Origin: JALZAI01 sp038212215
GTDB lineage: Bacteria > Actinomycetota > Actinomycetes > Mycobacteriales > Jatrophihabitantaceae
Assembly (NCBI GenBank): GCA_038212215.1
Contig: JBBQUT010000002.1
Coordinates: 1 to 64,000, forward strand
DNA: 64,000 nucleotides
Direction of reading: 5' to 3'
The translations under genes and the position numbers were made by a program. Below are positions 16,810 through 23,862 of the stretch, one piece after another. Within the stretch, counting starts at the first letter, position 1. Each line of letters starts with the position of its first letter. The notes under the pieces are model-generated. The model did not search any database. It was not told where the DNA came from and was given only the letters and a program-made list of their open reading frames with translations.

Positions 16810-18027
16810 GTGAGGGAGCCCAGCACGGATGCGGGGGACGACGTCTTCGCCTCGGTCGATGACGTCGTCACCCGCTTTGCCGAACACGGTTACCTCGCTG
16901 ACCAGCGGTTGGCGACTACGGTCTTCCTGCAGTCACGGCTAAGTAAGCCGATTTTGCTCGAAGGACCGGCAGGTGTCGGCAAGACCCAGCTCGCGAAGTC
17001 CCTTGCCGAGGTGACCGGTCGTCCGTTGCTTCGCCTGCAGTGCTACGAGGGGCAGGACGAGACAACGGCGCTGTATGAGTGGGATTACGGCAAGCAACTG
17101 CTCTACACCCAGATGCTGCGCGAAAAGATCGGTCAGATCGTCGGCGACGCCGACACCATTGCCGAAGCGGTGCACCGGATTGCCGCCGAGGACAGCGTGT
17201 TCTTTTCCGAGCAGTTCCTGTCCTCGCGTCCGCTGCTGGAAGCCGTACGTTCCGACGTTCCCGTCGTGCTGCTCATCGACGAGGTCGATCGTGCGGACGA
17301 GGCGCTGGAGGCCGTTCTTCTCGAATTGCTGGCTGAATATCAGGTGTCGGTTCCAGAGCTCGGCACGTTCACCGCGCTGCATGAGCCCTACGTCGTGCTG
17401 ACCTCCAACAACACGCGAGATCTGTCAGCCGCCCTTAAGCGGCGCTGCCTGCATCTGACGCTGGAATATCCCGATGCCGAGCGCGAACTGAACATCATTC
17501 GTTCGAAGAACACCGGCCTGCCGGAGGCGCTGGCTCGCACGCTCGTCGAGGTCGTGCGCGGGCTTCGCGAGCTAGATCTTCGCAAGGCGCCGAGCATCTC
17601 CGAGACCATCGATTGGGCGCGCACGCTCGCCGTCCTCGGGGCGACCGAACTCACTGCGGAGTTGCTGTCGCAGACCGCAAACGTCGTGGTGAAGTACGAC
17701 CGCGACCTGAAGCGAACGCTCGAAGTGCTGCCGAAGCTCGTCGATCCCAACGCACTCGTCCCTGAGCGGATCGAGCGCCATGCTCACGTGCATGGGCACG
17801 GCGACACAAGGCCCAACCACGACGGGAACGATCACGAGCACGATCCGGATGCCGATGCCCCGGCCGATCCAGCGGGCGTCGACCTTCGTTCCGCGAAAGA
17901 CGCACCTGGGCGGCATGGTCAGGATTATTACGGTGCCCGTGGACAGGACCGCGTACCGCCGACGGTCGGGAAGTCCCAAGGTGAACGATCCTTCAACTCT
18001 CGCGGTGCACGCCGCAGACCTGTGTGA
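16810..18027 (+). CDS. MoxR-family AAA+ ATPase with His/Asp-rich C-terminal tail
   Basis: The 405-residue ATPase has Walker A GPAGVGKTQ (about residue 53), Walker B VVLLIDEVDRAD and the sensor segment VLTSNNTRDLS, followed by the MoxR lid domain. MoxR proteins act with VWA proteins to activate or load metalloenzymes (CoxD/CoxE, NorQ/NorD, CbbQ/CbbO). The last ~85 residues are unusual: HAHVHGHGD then HDGNDHEHDPDADAP, a histidine- and aspartate-rich stretch like metal-binding tails. It lies downstream of mdo and 9 bp before the VWA gene. A metal-loading role for Mdo is inference. Start GTG 16810. Confidence 0.85.
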   Translation: MREPSTDAGDDVFASVDDVVTRFAEHGYLADQRLATTVFLQSRLSKPILLEGPAGVGKTQLAKSLAEVTGRPLLRLQCYEGQDETTALYEWDYGKQLLYTQMLREKIGQIVGDADTIAEAVHRIAAEDSVFFSEQFLSSRPLLEAVRSDVPVVLLIDEVDRADEALEAVLLELLAEYQVSVPELGTFTALHEPYVVLTSNNTRDLSAALKRRCLHLTLEYPDAERELNIIRSKNTGLPEALARTLVEVVRGLRELDLRKAPSISETIDWARTLAVLGATELTAELLSQTANVVVKYDRDLKRTLEVLPKLVDPNALVPERIERHAHVHGHGDTRPNHDGNDHEHDPDADAPADPAGVDLRSAKDAPGRHGQDYYGARGQDRVPPTVGKSQGERSFNSRGARRRPV

Positions 18028-18036
18028 CCGGTCACT

Positions 18037-19578
18037 GTGGAGGCGTCGGTTCACCGGTTCGTCCGACTGCTGCGGTTGTCCGGCGTCCGCATCGGCGTAT
18101 CCGAAGCCGTCGACGCGATGCAAGCGCTCGCGGTCGGCGACATCGCTGGTGATCGCGAGCTGACCCGTAGTGCTCTGCGCGTATGCCTGATCAAAGATCG
18201 GCGCGACGAGCGGACCTTCGACCGGATCTTCAACTTGTTCTTTCGGCTGCAACGCGTTCTGGACCGGCCCGAGGCCGAATACACGCATGAGCATGACGAT
18301 CTGTCCGATGAAGGGGAGCTCGACAAGTTCAGCCTGTCCGAGGAACCGGGTGACAAGCCTGAAGACGGTCATTCGCACGGCAAGCCGGAAGACATCCGCA
18401 AGTACTTCGACGAAGCGGACATGGCACAGCAATACAATCTCCACCAAGAAGCGAACCGCCTCGACATGGCCTCGATGACCAACGAGATCGTGCTGTCCGA
18501 CGAGAGTTCCGGCGATGTCGCGGACGCAGCGCGGGTTCAGCTCACCACGTCGCGGTTGCACAATCCCGGCCGTCCTGGGGAACTCGTCACCAAGGACGGC
18601 CTACGGCTGGAAACGGAACTGTCCGTGGCGCAGGAGATGGCACTGCTGTCGTGGTTGCAGGACACCGAGAGCGCCGACGACGGCGACGAGCCGGACGTCG
18701 ACCCCGGCGAACTCGCGGCGCTGCGCAATGAGCTCGCTGGCTTGCTGGAACGGCTGCCGGGTGCGCTCCGCAAGCATCTCGAAGCGTTACTCGCCGGCGG
18801 TGTTGAGGTCGAGTCTCCGGAGGTGGGGACGGCCGGCACAGAACGCATCGACGAGCGCGAGCGCGCCGAGCTGGAAGAGGCCGTTCACCGGCTGCTGCGG
18901 AGCCTGCACGGCGCGCCGCGGCCGCGCCGCAAGATCGCTGCACGTGGAGACGTTGACGGGGCACGCACGATGCGTCACAACATGCGCTTCGACGGCGTGC
19001 CCTTCGCGCCGGTGACAGTCGCAAAGGTAGCCGACCGACCCCGGCTACTGCTGCTCGCAGACGTCTCGCTGTCGGTGCGCACGGCAGCCAGGTTCACCCT
19101 GCAACTCGTGCACGGGTTGCAGAGCATGGCGTCGAAGGTTCGCTCATTCGCGTTCGTGTCCGATCTTGTCGAGATCACCGATCTGTTCGACGAGCATCCG
19201 CTGGAGGATGCGCTCGGAATTGTCATGGCCGGCCTGCCCGCAGGCGGCGTGCTCGACGTCGATGCCGATTCCGATTACGGCAATGCGCTGGGCACGTTCC
19301 TGGAGGATCATGGTGGCGCAATCACCCGCCGCACGACGGTGATCGTCATGGGGGACGGGCGCGGAAACGGCAAGGACCCGAACTTCGGCGCCATCAGCGA
19401 GATCTCGCGGCGGGCGCGCGAACTGGTCTGGCTCACCCCGGAGCCGCGCTACTCGTGGCGCCTCGGGTCGTGTGATCTCCCTGGCTACGCAGGCTACTGC
19501 GACCGCGTGCATGTTGTGCGCGATCTCGCCGGCCTCGACCGGGTCACGGGCCTGCAAACAGCGCGAATGGCGCGATGA
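18037..19578 (+). CDS. VWA-domain protein, CoxE-like
   Basis: The 513-residue protein has an acidic, low-complexity middle (residues ~85-240, e.g. DTESADDGDEPDVDPGE) and a C-terminal von Willebrand factor A domain. The MIDAS motif LLADVSLSVR (D-x-S-x-S) and a later VIVMGDGRGNGKDPN are visible. This is the usual partner of a MoxR ATPase, and the two genes are adjacent. M. smegmatis has a comparable MoxR/VWA pair next to its NDMA-dependent alcohol dehydrogenase, from memory. Start GTG 18037; the following methyltransferase overlaps by 4 bp. Confidence 0.8.
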   Translation: MEASVHRFVRLLRLSGVRIGVSEAVDAMQALAVGDIAGDRELTRSALRVCLIKDRRDERTFDRIFNLFFRLQRVLDRPEAEYTHEHDDLSDEGELDKFSLSEEPGDKPEDGHSHGKPEDIRKYFDEADMAQQYNLHQEANRLDMASMTNEIVLSDESSGDVADAARVQLTTSRLHNPGRPGELVTKDGLRLETELSVAQEMALLSWLQDTESADDGDEPDVDPGELAALRNELAGLLERLPGALRKHLEALLAGGVEVESPEVGTAGTERIDERERAELEEAVHRLLRSLHGAPRPRRKIAARGDVDGARTMRHNMRFDGVPFAPVTVAKVADRPRLLLLADVSLSVRTAARFTLQLVHGLQSMASKVRSFAFVSDLVEITDLFDEHPLEDALGIVMAGLPAGGVLDVDADSDYGNALGTFLEDHGGAITRRTTVIVMGDGRGNGKDPNFGAISEISRRARELVWLTPEPRYSWRLGSCDLPGYAGYCDRVHVVRDLAGLDRVTGLQTARMAR

Positions 19579-20408
19579 GCGAATCTTGCGCCATAGACCC
19601 GATGGTGGCCTGTGGCGGGCGGTACGTCGATCGCCTTGTCGTGGTGGAGTGGGGCGGGCGAGGGGGGATCACCGCACGATCGCAGCGCGACGGTGGTGTT
19701 CTTGTGCGTCACCGTCTCGACGGAGCAGAAATCGACGATGATCTGGCGGAACGGCTCGCGGTCGCTTTGTCACCGCTGACCGACGACGCAGAAGTATTCG
19801 CCCGCGCCTTCACCGGCATCGTCCTCACCTCTGACGCCGATCCGCTCGCGGCATGGGAGCGGTTCTACCGCAACAGCCTGGCACGCATTCGGTGGCGGCA
19901 AGGTTACAGTGAGATCTACCGGCACGCGCTTGAGATTCTGCCCGCCACATCGGTTCTTGATATCGGCTGCAGCTTCGGATTTCTTGCGTTGTCTCTGGCT
20001 GAGCGCGGCGCCAATGTGACCGCGTGCGACATCGACCCCGGTACGACCCGACTCTTGCGAACGATCGCCGATCGCCTGGCGCAGCCCATCGACGTCATCT
20101 GTTGTGGCGGTGCAGCCGTGCCGCGACTGTCCGGTTGCGTGGATGCTGTGGCGTTGCTGCACGTGTTCGAGCATCTCGACCCTCGCGCCGCTGAAGCGAT
20201 TCTGGTTGAGGCGCTGCGTCTGGCGCGGCGTCGCGTGGTCGTCGCCGTCCCGTACGAGGCAGTACCGAATCCGCTGTTCGGTCATGTGCGCAGAGTGACT
20301 GCCGACGACCTCGTTGATCTCGGTGTTCGCTCCGGTTGGAACGCAGGGGTGTATGACCACCACGGAGGGTGGCTCGTGCTGGATCGGCCGATCGGCTCAG
20401 TCGCTTGA
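19575..20408 (+). CDS. SAM-dependent class I methyltransferase
   Basis: The 277-residue protein has motif I VLDIGCSFGFLALSLAERGA near residue 125, the acidic loop ACDIDPGT, and VDAVALLHVFEHLDP for motif IV. The first ~100 residues form a separate N-terminal domain without a recognised family. ATG 19575 overlaps the VWA stop (ATGA), so it is translationally coupled to the MoxR/VWA pair. A role in the same process, such as modifying the dehydrogenase or a cofactor, is possible but unsupported. Substrate unknown. Confidence 0.8.
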   Translation: MSESCAIDPMVACGGRYVDRLVVVEWGGRGGITARSQRDGGVLVRHRLDGAEIDDDLAERLAVALSPLTDDAEVFARAFTGIVLTSDADPLAAWERFYRNSLARIRWRQGYSEIYRHALEILPATSVLDIGCSFGFLALSLAERGANVTACDIDPGTTRLLRTIADRLAQPIDVICCGGAAVPRLSGCVDAVALLHVFEHLDPRAAEAILVEALRLARRRVVVAVPYEAVPNPLFGHVRRVTADDLVDLGVRSGWNAGVYDHHGGWLVLDRPIGSVA

Positions 20409-21372
20409 GACAAACGGCGCCACTCACGGCCCGAATTTCGCCGGCTTCGTCCGAGGGGATGCCCGCGACCGAGCAGCCGGCCGCCGCCGCCAACGTCGCG
20501 AATCGATCGGATGCGGACCGGGCGTTGAAACGGATGACATGCATGCGTGGCGCCGAGGATCGCGTTGCTGTAAGCCAGGCCTGCCTCCAGGCTCGCCTGG
20601 GTCATGTGGTCGCGGCGCCCAACGATTCGTTGCGCCCCACCATCTGCGGCAGGTTGGCGACGACAAGGCGAACCGTATTGAGGGCGTGCCCGTCGGTGAG
20701 CGGGTTGTACGCACGACACGAACGCCTCGATGCCGTGCGTCAGCGCGTCCAAGCCGGTCGCGGCAGCGAGGTCATCTGGCATGGTGCTGAGCAAGCACGG
20801 ATCGGTGAGTGAGATGTCGGGGACGAGCGCGCGACCCATGATCGTGACCTGCACCGACTTCGTGGTGTCGGTGATGATGCAGACGTGCGAAACGTCCGCG
20901 CCCGTCCCCGCGGTAGTAGGAATCATCAACTGGGCGGGATGGCCCGAGTGACCCGGTCGACGCCCGCGTAATCGAGGATGGCGCCCCCGTTTCTGCTCAG
21001 GATCGCGATGCCTTTCGCTGCGTCGATGCACGATCCACCGCCGATCGCGATGAGCACATCGCAACCGGATTCCTGATACAGCTCGAACCCGTTGGCAATC
21101 TCGTGATCTTTCGGATTCGGCGTGAGGTCTGCCCACACGGTTGCCCGCAACTGCGTGTCGTCCAGATAGCGGAGTAGTTCGGCAACCCACCCGGCAGCGA
21201 GCACGCCGACGTCGGTAACCACTAACGGCCGCTGCGCGCCGAGACATCGAGCGGCAAAACCCGCCTCGGCCAGCGAAGCCGCGCCGAACACGACTTCCGG
21301 AGCCTGAAACTTGATGACCCTGGACGGGGGCAGTGATGCCGTCGGCGCCGCCCATGTCGAGCCGACGCACAT
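20409..21372 (-). pseudogene. Broken iron-containing alcohol dehydrogenase gene
   Basis: Segments of one iron-type alcohol dehydrogenase occur in successive different frames. VIKFQAPEVVFGAASLAEAG through CDVLIAIGGGSCIDAAKGIA (21330-20940) is followed in another frame by LMIPTTAGTGADVSHVCIIT and LDALTHGIEAFVS. A third frame gives NPLTDGHALNTVRLVVANL; then TQASLEAGLAYSNAILGATH; finally MHVIRFNARSASDRFATLAA. That is at least four frame changes. The join between GATHA and HVIRFNA also lacks the usual H-x(n)-GVVN-LLP segment that carries metal ligands, and the C-terminus is gone. Clearly non-functional. Confidence 0.85.
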
Positions 21373-21503
21373 GGTTCGAAGTGATCGTCGGCGTCAAGCA
21401 GGGCCTTCACGACGTGATTTCCAGCAGATTTCCCAGCCTGGCTGATTGGTGGAGGCGGGTCAACTTCCGTACTGGTTGCGCGTGCCGTGGCAGAGTAACG
21501 GGC

Positions 21504-22535
21504 GTGGCGGACGTGCTGCACGAGCAGGAGACCCGCGCGCGGTCCGCGCTCCCAGCCGAGGTCGTGGACTACTTCGCCGGCGGCGCCGGAGATGAGCTCG
21601 CGCTCGTCGAGGCCGAGGCAGCATGGCGGCAGTACCGGTTGCGACCGCGCGTGCTGCGCGATGTGTCGGCAGTGTCGGCGTCGATGTCGCTGTTGGGGCA
21701 GCGCCTGCCGCATCCCGTGCTGCTGGCCCCGACGGCGTGGCACGGTTTCGCGCATCCGGACGGCGAGGTCGCCACTGCCCGGGGCGCAGGAACAGCCACC
21801 ATTGTCGTGTCCTCACGCGCCAGCCGGCTCGTCGAGGACATCGCGGTGGTCGGCGCGCCGTGGTGGCTACAGGTCTACGTGACACGCGATCGACGCGTTA
21901 CCGAGGGATTGGTGTTGCGCGCCGTGGCTGCGGGAGCGAGCGCGCTCGTACTCACCGGGGATACGCCGTTCGTCGGACGGCAGTCGCGGCAGGGCCGGCT
22001 CCTCTCGCTCGCCGATCCCGCGGCACTGGTCAACCAGGCGCAGCATCTGCAGCCCGGAGCCGACCCCAGCGACGCCGCGCAGCAGGACCAAAGCATCGAT
22101 CTCGGCTCGATCGGCTGGCTGGCGTCGATGTCCGGTCTGCCGGTGCTAGTGAAGGGTGTCCTGCGGGCGGACGACGCGCGGGCGTGCCTCGACGCCGGCG
22201 CGGTCGGGCTGATCGTCAGTAACCACGGGGGGCGCCAGGTCGGACGCGCCGTGTCCAGTGCCAGTGCCCTGCCCGAGGTGGTCGCGGTCGCCGGCGGCGC
22301 GCCGGTGCTGGTGGACGGCGGAATCCGCAGTGGTGCGGACATCGCCGTTGCGCTCGCGCTGGGTGCGAGCGCGGTGCTGCTCGGCCGACCGGTGCTCTGG
22401 GCCCTTGCGTGCGGGGGCGCCGACGGCGTCCGGTCGATGCTCGACCACATCGTGGACGACCTCCTGTTCACGATGGCCCTTCTCGGCGTGCGCGCGCCGG
22501 ACGAGCTCGACGCGTCCTACGTAGCGATGTCCTGA
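21504..22535 (+). CDS. FMN-dependent alpha-hydroxyacid dehydrogenase/oxidase
   Basis: The 343-residue glycolate/lactate-oxidase-fold protein has YFAGGAGDELALVE, LLAPTAWHGFAHPDGEVATA, the active-site SNHGGRQVGRA and VLVDGGIRSGADIAVALALG. It resembles lactate 2-monooxygenase/oxidase-type enzymes more than MftD. It should oxidise an L-2-hydroxyacid to a 2-oxoacid. GTG 21504 is chosen because family sequences begin there; the open frame extends upstream without matching sequence. It stands alone between the broken dehydrogenase and sbcD. Confidence 0.8.
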   Translation: MADVLHEQETRARSALPAEVVDYFAGGAGDELALVEAEAAWRQYRLRPRVLRDVSAVSASMSLLGQRLPHPVLLAPTAWHGFAHPDGEVATARGAGTATIVVSSRASRLVEDIAVVGAPWWLQVYVTRDRRVTEGLVLRAVAAGASALVLTGDTPFVGRQSRQGRLLSLADPAALVNQAQHLQPGADPSDAAQQDQSIDLGSIGWLASMSGLPVLVKGVLRADDARACLDAGAVGLIVSNHGGRQVGRAVSSASALPEVVAVAGGAPVLVDGGIRSGADIAVALALGASAVLLGRPVLWALACGGADGVRSMLDHIVDDLLFTMALLGVRAPDELDASYVAMS

Positions 22536-22584
22536 GCGTCGAAGTCCTGAGCGTCGATGTCCTGGGCGTCGATGTCCGGGCGTC
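22526..22584. repeat. Short tandem repeat, about four 15-bp units
   Basis: Units read GATGTCCTGAGCGTC, GAAGTCCTGAGCGTC, GATGTCCTGGGCGTC and GATGTCCGGGCGTC (one base shorter). The first unit contains the stop codon of the FMN enzyme gene, so the array starts in its last codons and extends into the sbcD leader. Probably replication slippage; no function is suggested. Confidence 0.8.
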
Positions 22585-22643
22585 GAAGCGCTGAGCGCGG
22601 CCTGCGCGAAACTGTCGGAGGTCCGCCCCATACTGCGAAGACC

Positions 22644-23771
22644 ATGAGATTCCTGCATACCTCCGACTGGCACCTGGGCCGCACGCTGCACGGCGTGTCG
22701 CTCCTGGAGCCGCAGCGCACCTTCCTTCGCTGGCTTGTCGCGCTGGCCGTGGAGCGGCGGGTGGACGCTGTTCTCGTCGCGGGTGACGTGTACGACCGCG
22801 CCGTCCCGCCGCCGGACGCGGTCCGGCTACTGGACGACGTGCTCGCTGAGCTGTCCCGTGCCGGGATCACGGTGGTGCTGACCAGCGGGAACCACGACTC
22901 AGCGGTGCGGCTCGGCTTCGGCAGCGTACTGGCGGCCACTGCCGGCGTACACCTGCGCACCCGGCTCGCCGATCTCACCGAGCCCGTCGTCGTTGGCGGT
23001 GTCGGCGTGTACGGCATCCCGTACCTGCTGCCCGATGCCGTGATGGAAGAGCTGCAAGCGCAGCGTTCGCACGAGTCGGTGCTCGCGGCTGCGATCAGCC
23101 GGATCAGGGCGGACGCGCAACGGCGCGGGCTGGGCGCCACGGTGGTGATCGCGCACGCGTTCGTCACCGGCGGGGCCGCGTCGGAGTCCGAGCGCGACAT
23201 CCGGGTGGGTGGCATCGGGGAAGTGCCGGCGGCCGTCTTCGCCGGGGCCGACTATGTCGCGCTCGGGCACTTGCACGGGGCGCAGCAGGTCGCGCCCAAT
23301 GCGCGCTACTCGGGCTCCCCCCTGCCGTTCTCTTTCTCCGAACGCCACCACGCCAAGTCCGTTGCACTCGTCGACGTCGAGGTAGGTAGCTCGTCAAGAT
23401 GCGAGGTGGTCGCGACGCCTGTCGCGCATCCGATGGTCGAGCTACGAGGACGGCTCGCGGAGCTACTCGCGGCGCCGGACCCGGGTGCAGATGCATGGGT
23501 AAAGGCCATCCTCACTGACACGCAACGCCCCCCCGCGGCCATGGAGCGGTTGCGCGAGCGATGGCCGCACACGCTGCTGCTCGAGTTCCGGCCCGACGCC
23601 GAGCCCGTGGAGGCGGCTGACGATCTCGCGCGCCTGGGGCGTACGACCGACCCGATAGAGGTGTGCTCGCTGTTCGTTGAATGGGTCGACTCGACGTATC
23701 CCGATCGCGATCAGGTGGACGCGTTGCACAGCGCGCTCGAAGCCGTCCGGCGCACCGAGTTGCTCGCATGA
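22644..23771 (+). CDS. sbcD: DNA repair exonuclease subunit SbcD (Mre11 type)
   Basis: The 375-residue metallophosphoesterase has all nuclease motifs: HTSDWHLGRTLHG (residues 5-17), GDVYDRA, TSGNHDS, HAFVTGG and LGHLHGAQQ. With SbcC it forms the ATP-dependent nuclease that opens hairpins and processes double-strand breaks. ATG 22644 gives the canonical MRFLHTSDWH start. sbcC follows after 91 bp. Confidence 0.95.
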   Translation: MRFLHTSDWHLGRTLHGVSLLEPQRTFLRWLVALAVERRVDAVLVAGDVYDRAVPPPDAVRLLDDVLAELSRAGITVVLTSGNHDSAVRLGFGSVLAATAGVHLRTRLADLTEPVVVGGVGVYGIPYLLPDAVMEELQAQRSHESVLAAAISRIRADAQRRGLGATVVIAHAFVTGGAASESERDIRVGGIGEVPAAVFAGADYVALGHLHGAQQVAPNARYSGSPLPFSFSERHHAKSVALVDVEVGSSSRCEVVATPVAHPMVELRGRLAELLAAPDPGADAWVKAILTDTQRPPAAMERLRERWPHTLLLEFRPDAEPVEAADDLARLGRTTDPIEVCSLFVEWVDSTYPDRDQVDALHSALEAVRRTELLA

Positions 23772-23777
23772 GCGAAC

Positions 23778-23839
23778 GTAGTGAGCGAGTCAATGTGGTC
23801 GGGCTTGGCTGGCCGAACGACCGTAGCGAGGCTCGGACA
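23778..23839. repeat. Dispersed intergenic repeat, copy 2, flanked by a 16-bp direct repeat
   Basis: This is the counterpart of 16749-16809 (AGTGAGCGAG ... GGGCTTGGCTGGCCGA ... GCTCGGAC). It is bracketed by two identical 16-mers GCGAACGTAGTGAGCG at 23772-23787 and 23841-23856. The whole array fills the sbcD-sbcC gap and ends 6 bp ahead of the sbcC start codon. Confidence 0.55.
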
Positions 23840-23862
23840 CGCGAACGTAGTGAGCGTGGGAT

